From Myotis daubentonii (taxonomy: Eukaryota > Chordata > Mammalia > Chiroptera > Vespertilionidae): a stretch of 64,000 nucleotides of DNA. The notes under the pieces are model-generated. The model did no database searches. It had not been told where the DNA came from and saw only the letters and a program-made list of their open reading frames with translations. Numbering within the stretch: position 1 is the first letter of the stretch; every line of letters begins with the position of its first letter. The DNA is taken from the NCBI RefSeq assembly GCF_963259705.1, contig NC_081846.1:60999722-61063721 (forward strand), written 5' to 3'. Shown in pieces: positions 45,432 through 56,026 of this stretch. A program made the position numbers and the translations under genes.

Positions 45432-45451
45432 GAAATTTTTTATTGATTGAT

Positions 45452-45509
<58 letters not shown>

Positions 45510-45588
45510 TTGATTTGTCATTCTTTCCCTTATTTAGGTTGATTCTTTATGTGCCCTGTCCAGGGATTGAACCCAAAAGCTTGGTGTA
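45432..45588 (-). mobile_element. VES-type SINE, interrupted, with long (GA)n
   Basis: Tail TTTTTTATTGATTGATTGATTTGAG and a (GA)n run of about 23 units (45459-45505), then core AAACATTGATTTGTCATTC and TGCCCTGTCCAGGGATTGAACC. A LINE-1 splits it, and the remaining head-side text (TTGGGATGCCACTCTAATCA) resumes at 46091. Confidence 0.75.
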
Positions 45589-46081
45589 GGCTGTTTCCAA
45601 ATCTTAGCTATGGTAAATTGTGCCTAAGTGCCCATCAGCTGGTGAGTGGATTAAAAGCTGTAGTACATCTACACAATGGAATACTACACTGCTGTAAAAT
45701 AAGGAGGAATTCTTACCATTTGCAACAGCATGGATGGAACTGGAGAGCATTATGCTAAGCGAAATAAGCCAGTCAGAGAAAGATAAATATCACATGATCT
45801 CACTCATTTGTGGAATATAATGAACAGCATAAACTGGAACAAAAACAGAGAAGCATTGATCAGACTGTCAAACCTCAGAGGGAAGGTAGGGGAAGGTGGG
45901 GGTAAGGGGGGGAAATCAACCAAAGGACTTGTATGCATGCATATAAGCCTAACCAATGGACACAGACACCAGAGGGGTCAGGGCATGAGTGAGGGGTAGG
46001 GGGGCAATGGGGGGATAAGGACACGTATGTAATACTTTAATCAATAAAGAAAAAAATAATAATTTTAAAAATTAAAAAATA
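45589..46081 (+). mobile_element. LINE-1 3' end with short 5' inversion, nested in a SINE
   Basis: 45589-45623 is an inverted ORF2 piece (GCTGTTTCCAAATCTTAGCT). From 45624 the plus strand continues with the next ORF2 text (CTAAGTGCCCATCAGCTGG) through a G-rich 3' UTR to ACTTTAATCAATAAAG and a tail. Target duplication CTTGGTGTA (45580-45588 and 46082-46090). The frames of 69 and 63 codons are ORF2 C-terminal and 3' UTR scraps. Confidence 0.9.
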
Positions 46082-46130
46082 CTTGGTGTATTGGGATGCC
46101 ACTCTAATCAATAGAGTCACCACTTTTTGA

Positions 46131-46670
46131 AAGAAATATATTACATCAGGTTCTTCCCATAAATTAGTCTTTCTCTGGTGGGAAATTTAGCTGTTTATAG
46201 AATCAGTTTTTCATGATTGTGGCATGGCAATACATTTACTAGCTTTAAAATAGTGTTCTATTTACTCCCTGTTTGACATTGTGAGTCTTTTAGTTTATGA
46301 ATACACAATAACTCCTTAGTGGGTCAGAAGAGAAAGTCCATCTATTATAGGCCCTGTATCTAATATTATAAATGATAAAAAATAACAAAAATGTTACAGC
46401 AGAACAGTTCAGGAAAGGTTCAGCATCCAATGAAACCGCAAAGTATGAGCAGTTAGATACATGGATTTCAAGTTCAGAAATATTGTGAAATGGTTTAGGT
46501 AAGTCATAATTAATACTTTTTCCTTGTCTTATCACATCAATAATTTCTTCATGTGTTATTTGATACCTGCTCATCTTCTTCAGATATCCTTAATTTGCCA
46601 ACTTGAAATAAAAGTCTAGGTCTTTAAAAATTTTTATTTTCACACAGAATCAGTGAGAAATATCAATCAA
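46131..46670. other. Anonymous DNA
   Basis: A 94-codon minus-strand frame (46290-46574) begins like an ordinary protein (MSRYQITHEEIIDVIRQGKS) but I recognise no family and see no promoter or splice context. Confidence 0.3.
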
Positions 46671-47226
46671 CTAGAGGACTGATGCATGCATTCGTGCACA
46701 GGTGGGGTCCCTCTGGGTGGCCTGAAGAGATTGGGCTGAAATCCGCAGCCCAACGCCACCTGCAGCTCCTACCTGCCACTCCTGCTCATCCCGGCCCCAC
46801 TGTGCCTGCCGTGGTCTCCTGCCCAATCAGTCCCAATCAGAAGAGGCTCGTGCTGCCACAGCAGCACTTGCCAGCCATGAGCCCTGCATCTGTCGCCCTC
46901 CCAAGGGGAGTGGCCTGCGCGATCAGTCTGAAACCGGCTCTCTGACATCCTGGAGGGGTCCTGGATTGGGAGAGGGCTCAGGCCAGGCTGAGGAACTCTG
47001 CCAGTGCACAATTGGGCTGGGGAGGGACTGTGGGAGAGCTGTCCCTCCCTCAGTCCCGATCAGCTGGACCCCAGCAGTAAGCTAATACCAGTTGGAGCAT
47101 CTGCCCCCTGGTGGTCAGTGCATGTCATAGCGAGTGGTTGAGAAGCCCTAGTATATCATTAACATATTACACTTTGGTTGTTCTGCCATTCGGTCTATTT
47201 GCATATTACTCTTTTATTATATAGGA
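46671..47226 (-). mobile_element. Non-autonomous Helitron
   Basis: 3' terminus CTAGAGGACTGATGCATGCATTCGTGCAC after A and 5' terminus TTACTCTTTTATTATATAGGA before T. The interior shares GCATCTGCCCCCTGGTGG with the 41946 copy and GGACATCC-like text with others. Frames of 80-87 codons inside are chance. Confidence 0.9.
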
Positions 47227-48604
47227 TATTGCTTTATTTTATTCAGCACATTAAGGCAAATTCAGTGCTCTTGCTAAACCACTTTTCCAAAAAGTGGCAT
47301 GGTTATAATAAACCTGTGTTACTTAGTGCAGATTAATCTGATATTCAATCTTAGAATGGCCAAATTGCCTTAAGACATAGAAGAGTGGCTTCATCCATCA
47401 ACTCTTAAGAGTTAATTTGTTGGTGTCCATGAGTCCAAATATGTTTAAAAATGTATATTTAAAATATTTTAATATGACATGAAATGATAGCACTAAAATA
47501 ATAATGTAACACATGTGATAGGTAGATAAATGTCACTCTGTCTTTTATATTATAAAACATAGACTTATTGTATTTTAGCAAATGAATTATATATTTTTAA
47601 AGCAAGGTTCAAATTTAAGAATTTCAACTTAAAGAAATGATGACATTTTTAAATTAAAAAAAAAAAACACCTCAAGATTCCTGTTTATCAGAAACTATAA
47701 TATTCAAAATATTTGTTTAGCATGTAACGAAAACTCTTTTCACTAAATTATTTTTACAGAACTACAATCTATCTTCAAATTATTTCTAATTACTGAAAAT
47801 ATCACTTGCTCCAAAAGTTGCATCAAAGCCTTTGAATGACGGGTAACAACCTTATAATCTTAAAATAACTAACAAAAAAGCACATCATGGCATGATGAAC
47901 AATTCTTAGATTTTAGAACTGCATAATTTTGATTGTGAGTTTGCTTGGAGCCCCACAAGTAAGATTAAACACCATGGCTCTGTATTACAACCAGATATAC
48001 TCAATCATGTTATGTGCTTAGTTCAGATTCTTTTCATTACAAAGAAATCCACTGAAGTTAGCTCAGAGTAAGAAGACTTATTGTAAACTTACATGTAGGA
48101 AAGGCCTAGAACTAGAATGAAAAGCATCATGAAAAGAGGCAATTCCAACAGATTATCTTTCCTCCTCTCTCATAGGCTAAATTATCTCTTCCTTTTTTTT
48201 TTTTAGTTTCTGGAGGTTTTTTGCATATCTTTTCTACTCATCTCTCAACTGACTTACTGCCAATTGACTTAGTCTGATTACTCATGCTTTATGGCAGTTC
48301 AAATATTTAACTTGAAGATGTGTTTATTCAATTTGAAAAGCAAATATTTACTGGGATGGACTATGTTGTAGGTATAGGTGACTTCATTTTGCCACGGCTC
48401 CAACTCTGTCTCATTTTCTGTCAGTCTCTCCCCTTTTATTTTGGCTCTCACACAAGCCTATTATATGCCTCTCTATACTTCCAAATTTAAGTTCTCTAAA
48501 AAGAAAATCAGTCTCTATTACTTAAGTTGTAAAATGTGGCACAAGGGTCATTTTACCTTGTCAGACCTGTTTTGTTTTAAGCTCATACACTGTGTAAGGA
48601 TTTT
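47227..48604. other. Anonymous AT-rich DNA
   Basis: No supported gene. 78-codon frame at 48378-48614 has no recognisable features. Confidence 0.35.
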
Positions 48605-48618
48605 AAAAAATTAACTCC

Positions 48619-48826
48619 AGCCTGCCCGGTGTTGCTCAGTGGCTGAGTGTCGACCCATGAACCAAGAGGTCACTGGTTTGATTCCCAGTCAGGGCATATT
48701 CATAAATTGCAAGCTCAATCCCTAGTAGCAGGTGTGCAGGAGGCAGCTAATCAATGATGTTTCTATCCTATTGATGTTTCTATCCTTCTCCCTTCCTCTC
48801 TAAAAATCAATAAAAAAAATTTTAAA
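48619..48826 (+). mobile_element. VES-type tRNA-derived SINE, diverged
   Basis: Head GCCTGCCCGGTGTTGCTCAGTGG, B-box-like GGTTTGATTCCCAGTCAGGG, tail AAAATCAATAAAAAAAATTTT. The left flank AAAAAATTAACTCC is roughly repeated on the right (AAATTAATCAACTCC). It carries an extra copy of GATGTTTCTATCCTATT, a small internal duplication. Confidence 0.88.
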
Positions 48827-49012
48827 AAAATTAATCAACTCCCAAAACTTAAAAATTAGGAAACTTATACCCTCCCCACGAAAAAATAAAAATCCTAATT
48901 TCTGTGACCTCTTGGAAAAAAATAGAGATTCTGGCAACACTAGGAGTCTTTTTTTTTTTTCTTTCACAAAATAAATGACTTGGAGCTGATTAACTATATA
49001 GCCCCCCTAGAC

Positions 49013-49246
49013 CAGTGATGGCGAACCTATGACACGCGTGTCTGAGATGACTCGCGAACTCATTTTTTCGGTTGATTTTTCCTTGTTAAATGGCATTTAA
49101 ATACATAAAATAAATATCAAAATATACATCTTTGTTTTACTATGGTTGCAAATATCAAAAAATTTCTATATGTGACACAGCACCAGAGTTAAGGTAGGGT
49201 TTTTCAAAACGCTGACATGCCGAGCTCAAAAGGTTTGCCATCACTG
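49013..49246 (+). mobile_element. hAT MITE (234 bp) with perfect 8-bp duplication
   Basis: Termini CAGTGATGGCGAACCTATGA and AGGTTTGCCATCACTG are inverted repeats flanked by CCCTAGAC on both sides (49005-49012 and 49247-49254). The interior is AT-rich (TTGTTAAATGGCATTTAAATA) between GC-rich ends. Non-autonomous. Confidence 0.9.
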
Positions 49247-49865
49247 CCCTAGACTGAGCCTGTGCTGTCCAGGTTGCCACCACTCCCCGTTGTGTTCCAC
49301 ACTAAGCTGCGGGTCTTTTGTCTTTTGTCTTTGGGCACTGGCTCATTTTAAAGGAGGCTTCTGTGCCGCAGAAAGTAAACGACCTGTTACATCGGCTTCC
49401 TTCAGCCTCTCACAGTACCTGAGTGACCTCTGGGCGCTTTCCAGGGGCACCTCCTGGTCTGTCTCAGCACATAAGTCCATCCTAGCATAGTGGCCAGCCC
49501 TGACTGGGCTTCCCTGGCATAAAGCACTGTTTCCTGACCCTGCAAGTGAGGGCAACGTTAGGACAGAAAATAACTTAAGATTCTTTCAACTTTATGATGG
49601 TGCGAAAGTGATAAGCATTCAGTAGAACCCGTATATCGAATTTTGAATTTTGATCTTTGGTAGGGCTAATGATATGCTATATGACACTTTCTCACTTTCT
49701 CGTGATGATTTTTCCAACTGTAGGTTAATAATGTAAGTGTCCTGACCACATAAAAGGTAGGTTAGGATAAGCTATAATGTTTGGTAGGTTAGGTGTATTA
49801 AATGCATTATTTTTTAACTTATGATATTTTCAAGTTATCATGAGTTTGTCAAGACATAACCTCAT

Positions 49866-51767
49866 GGAAATGAAGATGGCGGCATAGGTTAACGCCGGAG
49901 ATTGCTGCCTCGAACAACCACTTCAGAAAAACAACTAAAGACGGAACCGACATCATCCAGAACCACAGGAAGGCTGGCTGAGTGGAAATCCTACAACTAG
50001 GAGGAAAGAGAATATCATACCCAGACTCAGAGGAGGCACAGTGCTGAAGTGAAATACTGAGGTGCGGAGTGCGCGCACAGAGCGGGCTGGCGGCAGAGGG
50101 CGCGGTTGTTGTTTGCAATTGGGAGGGAGTTTCAGACTCTGAGCTCCAGATCCGGGCGAGTCTCTAGGGACCCAGACTCAAACGGGAGAAGCGGGACTGT
50201 CTGGCTTCGGTCGGAACTCGAAGGCAGCTTTCTCTCCAAGGTTTGCAGCAGTTGCTGGGACTCTGTGAGGCAGAGCCCCTAGGGACGGAACTGAGAGCAG
50301 CCATAACTGCTCGCTCCTGCCTGCCCTGTAGATCCCCGGGGACCCGCCCTGCCGAAGCCCTGCGCAGAGCCATTTGCCGGATAGCCTCAGGCAAACGCTA
50401 GATTAGCACCGCACTAGAGATCCAGCACAGAAACTCTCCCACTGCAGACACAGCGGACTCTCATAGCCAGTTAGCCTGGAGGTCAAATCACCCCCGGTAT
50501 TGCCGACATCAATCAAGGCTTAACTACAACAAGACTGCGCACAAAGACCACTAGGGGGTGTACCAAGAAAGCATAAAAAATGCGGAGACAAAGAAACAGG
50601 ACAAAACTGTCAATGGAGGATATTGAGTTCAGAACCACACTTTTAAGGTCTCTTAAGAACTGTCTAGAAGCCGCCGATAAATGTAGTGAGATCCTCAAGA
50701 AAACTAAGGAGACCCTCGATGTTATGATAAAGAACCAACTAGAAATTAAGCATACACGGACTGAAATAACGAATACTATACAGACTCCCAACAGCAGACC
50801 AGAGGAGCGCAAGAATCAAGGCAAAGATTTGAAATGCGAAGAAGCAAAAAACACCCAACCAGAAAAGCAAAATGAAAAAAGAATCCGAAAATATGAAGAT
50901 GGTGTAAGGAGCCTCTGGGACAGCTTCAAGCGTACCAACATCAGAATTATAGGGGTGCCAGAAGATGAGAGAGACCAAGATATTGAAAACCTATTTGAAG
51001 AAATAATGACAGAAAACTTCCCCCACCTTGTGAAAGAAATAGACTTACAAGTCCAGGAAGCGCAGAGAACCCCAAACAAAAGGAATCCAAAGAGGACCAC
51101 ACCAAGACACATCATAATTAAAATGCCAAGAGCAAAAGACAAAGAGAGAATCTTAAAAGCAGCAAGAGGAAGAAAGTCAGTTACCTACAAGGGAGTACCC
51201 ATACGACTGTCAGCTGATTTCTCAACAGAAACTTTGCAGGCCAGAAGGGAGTGGCAAGAAATATTCAAAGTGATGAATACCAAGAACCTACAACCAAGAT
51301 TACTTTATCCAGCAAAGCTATCATTCAGAACGGAAGGTCAGATAAAGAGCTTCACAGATAAGAAAAAGCTAAAGGAGTTCATCACCACCAAACCAGCATT
51401 ATATGAAATGCTGAAAGGTATCCTTTAAGAAGAGGAAGAAGAAGAAAAAGGTAAAGATACAAATTATGAACAACAAACATGCATCTATCAACAAGTGAAT
51501 CTAAGAATCAAGTGAATAATCTGGTGATCATAATAGAATCAGGGACATAGAAAGGGAATGGACTGACTATTCTTGGGGGGGAAAGGGGTATGGGAGATGC
51601 AGGAAGAGACTGGACAAAAATCGTGCACCTATGGTTGAGGACAGTGGGTGGGGAGTGAGGGCGGAGGGTGGGGCGGGAACTGGGAGGAGGGGAGTTATGG
51701 GGGGAAAAAAGAGGAACAAATGTAATAATCTGAACAATAAAGATTTAATTAAAAAAAATTTAAAAAA
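49866..51767 (+). mobile_element. Full-length half-LINE-1 (HAL1-like), ORF1 only
   Basis: A complete 1.9-kb retroelement: 5' UTR with GAAATGAAGATGGCGGC at its start (a YY1-type AAGATGGCGGC site), one ORF1 (50580-51428), then directly a purine- and G-rich 3' UTR ending GAACAATAAAGATTTAATT and an A-rich tail. A 15-bp duplication AAGACATAACCTCAT flanks it (49851-49865 and 51768-51782). ORF2 (endonuclease and reverse transcriptase) is absent, so mobilisation would need LINE-1 enzymes supplied in trans. Half-LINE-1 families are known in mammals, and subfamily was not determined. An ordinary LINE-1 with an internal deletion is the alternative. Confidence 0.88.
50580..51428 (+). CDS. LINE-1 ORF1p-type RNA-binding protein, uninterrupted
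   Basis: 282 codons without a stop or frameshift. In LINE-1s, ORF1p forms trimers, coats the element RNA and acts as a nucleic-acid chaperone in cytoplasmic ribonucleoprotein particles. Residues about 10-60 and 75-115 are charged and Leu/Lys/Glu-rich, as expected of a coiled coil, though shorter than in human ORF1p (338 residues). Residues about 117-195 contain the RRM-like start TNIRIIGVPEDE and the HIIIKMPRAKDKERILKAAR region. About 196-282 is the C-terminal domain with YKGVPIRLSADFSTETLQAR. The start at MRRQRNRTKL follows an A-rich leader; a second ATG lies 11 codons in. No ORF2 follows. It is a retroelement gene, not a host gene, and whether it is expressed is unknown. Confidence 0.85.
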   Translation: MRRQRNRTKLSMEDIEFRTTLLRSLKNCLEAADKCSEILKKTKETLDVMIKNQLEIKHTRTEITNTIQTPNSRPEERKNQGKDLKCEEAKNTQPEKQNEKRIRKYEDGVRSLWDSFKRTNIRIIGVPEDERDQDIENLFEEIMTENFPHLVKEIDLQVQEAQRTPNKRNPKRTTPRHIIIKMPRAKDKERILKAARGRKSVTYKGVPIRLSADFSTETLQARREWQEIFKVMNTKNLQPRLLYPAKLSFRTEGQIKSFTDKKKLKEFITTKPALYEMLKGIL

Positions 51768-51782
51768 AAGACATAACCTCAT

Positions 51783-52181
51783 TGCAAGTTGAGGAGTATC
51801 TGTATAGCTGCTTAATTAACAAATGATACATGTGATGCAATTTCTCTTACAAGAGGGTGAGGAGAGGCAGGCCAATATATGAATCTATTTGACCTAGTGT
51901 AATGAAAACAAGCTTTAATGTATTTAAATAAAACAATTCCATCAGGAGAGTCAACATCTTTTATCAGTAACGTGGCTCAACAACCATAAAAACCCTTTTA
52001 GGGTAATACCTCTGAAGCCTGAAGGGTGCATCTGTCCATCAGGACACTCGGAATATCACTTGGAATGGAGAGCTTGGTGGTACTGAACCCCTGAGTTCTC
52101 ACCATATTTTGAGAGCTGCCAAAACAGAACTCCCCAAAAATGTCTCTCCATGGAATGATTTTACAGTCTCTGCTTCTAATC
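51783..52181. other. Anonymous DNA
   Basis: No gene or recognised repeat between the HAL1-like element and a hAT remnant. Confidence 0.35.
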
Positions 52182-52189
52182 CTTTAAAG

Positions 52190-52410
52190 CAGGGTCGGCA
52201 CATTGCAACCCCTGGGCCAAACCCTGCCTCCCTGCCGCCTGTCGTTGTGAAGGAAGTCTTGCTGCAGCACAGCCATGCCTGTTTGTTTACTGTGGCCTCT
52301 GGCTGCTTTCACACCACAAAGCCAGAGCTCAGTACCTGTGAAGAGACTCTGGCCCACAGAACCTGAAATATTTACTCTGACACATCACAGAAAAAGTTTG
52401 CTGATCCCTG
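52190..52410 (+). mobile_element. Old hAT-Charlie-type MITE
   Basis: Termini CAGGGTCGGCACATTGCAAC and AAAAAGTTTGCTGATCCCTG with internal CACAGCCATGCCTGTTTGTTTACTG and CTGGCTGCTTTCACACCACAA match a widespread placental hAT consensus. The 8-bp flanks (CTTTAAAG, TCCTGAAG) no longer match well, in line with great age. It is older than the SPIN and CAGTGATGG-type hATs in this window. Confidence 0.75.
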
Positions 52411-52611
52411 TCCTGAAGACATGGCTAGATACCCTGAATATATTACAAAGTAGCCCTTCGAATGCGGGTTATCCTTCTACCAATCTAAATCCTGTTTCAG
52501 GGTAATTTAATTCCCTCATTTGACCTTGGCTGAAATGGACTACAACACGATTTCATCAGTAACATATATTCACACTGAAACCTGTTAGCAAACAATCGGC
52601 TGTGTCTTTCT

Positions 52612-52816
52612 TTTCTTTTTTCTTTTTTTAATCTTTATTGTTGAAAGTTTTACATTGACTCCCTCTAGCCCGCTGACCCCCTTCCTGCCCCAGGCCTTCC
52701 GCTGCTGTATTGTCTGTGTCCATGCATATAGGCATACAACTTATTTGATTGATCTCTTCCCACCTCCCACCCCCCACCCCCCACCTTCCCTCTGAGGTTC
52801 AACAGTCTATTTCAAT
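52612..52816 (-). mobile_element. LINE-1 3' UTR fragment, 5'-truncated
   Basis: Minus-strand tail TTTTTTTAATCTTTATTG followed by GACCCCCTTCCTGCC and GTCCATGCATATAGGCATAC. Perfect 11-bp duplication TGTGTCTTTCT (52601-52611 and 52817-52827). Confidence 0.88.
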
Positions 52817-52827
52817 TGTGTCTTTCT

Positions 52828-53554
<727 letters not shown>

Positions 53555-53582
53555 TGCAGAGGAATTACGCCACACAAGAATA

Positions 53583-54073
53583 TGCAGTTGCAAATCACAC
53601 AGCACATTTTATTACTCACAAGGTTCCTGGTGCCGTGGGCTCAGACTTAACGGGGTCCCCGGGAAGAGTGGCATCCTCTGTGGGAAGCGGCAAAGCCGCC
53701 TTTGGGTGGCTGGCCATCTATTGGGTCGAGTCAGCGGGAGGAGGGCAACCTAAGTCTCAGGATAGGAAGTTCGGCCGTTCTTCTGCCTTCTGGTGTGGAG
53801 CAAGGCAGCGTGGAGCCTGGATCAAGAGAGGATGATCAATGTCTGAAGTCAGGGACCCACGGCAGTCCAGGTGGCTATCAGTAACATACGTTATCACACA
53901 AGTGTTAATCAGAGTACAAGCTGGTTATCAATTGCAGTGTCACTCAGAAGGTGTCTATCGGGTTTATATATGTCATTTCTAAGGGTAGCATTCAGCTATG
54001 GTTTTATCTATATGGTGCAGCTAGGGCTTGGCCAGAGTGGTTATTCCCTGTGCTTCTTAATATTTTACACAAG
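53583..54073 (-). mobile_element. LTR-like segment, minus strand
   Basis: Read on the minus strand it has a TATATAAACC motif (about 53965), GC-rich mid part, a TAATAAAATG signal (about 53610) and ends TGATTTGCAACTGCA, the order of U3-R-U5. No clean target duplication was found, so boundaries and class are uncertain. The 60-66-codon frames inside are not recognised. Confidence 0.45.
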
Positions 54074-54140
54074 TATTGCACACAAAAAATAATTTTTCTA
54101 CATTTCCTATAATACTCTTTGTTTTCTATTGCTATAACAT

Positions 54141-54472
54141 TGTAACATATGGGAAGAGTTCAGGAAATTTATCTCAGTGCAGTGGCAGATGCAATGGCGT
54201 GAGCACACTCCGCCTATACAAGCTTCCTTGGCACACCGGGAAGTGGCAGCGCCCGCCTGAGCAAGCCCCCTACAGCCCCTACATAGTACCCTGATCTTTC
54301 CTACTATTGGCTGCCCTAAGAATTGTGTAAACTTCTGATTGGTCCAGAATGTTATATATGTTGCTGCACTTACACAATAAACTTAGATCTGCGTCACTGA
54401 ACCTGGTCTCCGGAGTCGGGCATGCTTCGTTAGGGCTCCGTCGGCCTCACCCCCGCGGGACCCCCTGTTTCA
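54141..54472 (+). mobile_element. Solo LTR-like element, plus strand
   Basis: 332 bp from TGTAACATATGGGAAGAG to GACCCCCTGTTTCA, with TTATATATGTTGC as a TATA-like site, CACAATAAACTTAG as poly-A signal and GC-rich U5. TAACA occurs just outside both ends but offset by one base, so it is only a possible 5-bp duplication. No internal viral sequence is attached. Confidence 0.6.
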
Positions 54473-54479
54473 GTAACAC

Positions 54480-55520
54480 TCTTTACTTATTTCCTATCAT
54501 TATCACTATTACTATGACACCCAGCTCAGCTTTAACAGCATTGTCTGCCTAGATTATAAAGTGAAGCAGGTTATGACTGAAGAAAAAAGTGCAAGCCACT
54601 CTTTTAGAGATTTTGTTCAAGGTCATTTCAGGTGAGCAATTAGAACAGATGAATATTTTTTAGGCTGTACGGTAACAGTAGTGACAATTTCTCATCCTCA
54701 TATGCATGTGACCACAAATGCTTGCTTGAACTGCCATCTAGCACTTTGGAAATCAATATTGGAATTCGAAATAGTCTTCCAGGTAATGCTGCTTAAGAAT
54801 TATCTCTTAATCCTCTTAAGTACTTTGGTGTTTATCCAGGAAAAATAAATTTATGTGTATTAATTGGCTACCATCATATTATCATCTCAACTTCTTTCAT
54901 GGTATGATTTATTCTATCATTTGTATTTCAGAAAGAATATAATTAAATCAATTTAATAAATTAAAAATAGAACTTAAAAAAACTCCATTTATTTTTAAAT
55001 TTGTTTTGATCATGGCAAAATTCACTTATCAAGACTCTCATACTGAAAAAGTGAGGTTTTTTTTATACCTTCATGGATCACATCACTGATAACATTTGTA
55101 ATTCACTATAAATAGTATTTCTTTTAGAAGTAATTGCTATTTTTAGTAATGCCTGTTGTGATATTTCCCATCTTTACTAGTCTCCATTTGTCTTGTGTTA
55201 GCACCGATGGAACAGGAGGGTCAACATATGCTAGCATAGGCTTTTAACATACACACTCTGTTAGAAACATCCTCAATAATTATTCCCGCCAAATACATAA
55301 TTCCCTTCATTCAATAACCTCAGAAAAATAATACTTACAATGAAAATGGAAATAAAATGTTTTTCTTTATTTCAGCAATAACCAGCTAGGAAGTATACTG
55401 TAAAGTTACCCCCTGCAGACAAACAGCAGAGTATATCTCATAGTTATCTAGAAATGAATAATGTGAACATAGAAATATAACTAAAAAATTCTTTAAAAAT
55501 ACTTAAAGCAATAAATGTAG
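54480..55520. other. Anonymous AT-rich DNA
   Basis: No supported gene or repeat. Confidence 0.35.
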
Positions 55521-55521
55521 A

Positions 55522-56026
55522 TGTGATGATTAATTGTATGTTAACTGGGTCATGGGAAGACAGTTGGTAAAACATTCTGGGTGTTTGGGGGAGGGTATTT
55601 TAGAATAAGATTAACATTAAAAAATCTTTATCGTTGAAAGTATTACATATGTTCCCTTTTTCCCCCATTGACCCCCTCCAGCCCATCCCTGCCCCTTGAC
55701 CCTTGCCCAGAATAAGATTAACATTTAAATAGACTGAATAAAGTAGATGGCATTCCCTCATGTAGGTGGGCCTCATCTAATCAGTTGAAGGGATAAACAG
55801 AACAAAAAGGCTGATGCTCCCCTGAGTATGAGAGAATTCTTCTGCATGGATTGACCTGATGTGAAACACTGCCTCTTCCTGGGTCTGGAGCCTGCCAGCC
55901 TTCAGCTCTCCTGGGTGTTCAAGTTGCCGATTCACCCTGCAGAGCTTGGGACTTCCTAATTGCGCATAATCACATAGAATTACACATTTATTGCTTCTGC
56001 TTCTCTAGAGAACCCTGACTAATACA
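55522..56026 (-). repeat. MLT2-type ERVL LTR, interrupted by LINE-1
   Basis: The right end AGAGAACCCTGACTAATACA is the reverse complement of the TGTATTAGTCAGGG start of MLT2-type LTRs. The left part (TGATGATTAATTGTATGTTAACTGGG, GTGGGCCTCATCTAATCAGTTG) fits the same family. A 90-bp LINE-1 fragment sits inside. Confidence 0.7.
55619..55708 (-). mobile_element. Very short LINE-1 3' fragment
   Basis: Only about 90 bp of bat LINE-1 3' UTR (AAAATCTTTATCGTTGAAAG, CCCCCATTGACCCCCTCC) flanked by a perfect 17-bp duplication AGAATAAGATTAACATT (55602-55618 and 55709-55725). The extreme truncation with an intact duplication shows a real retrotransposition event. Confidence 0.92.
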
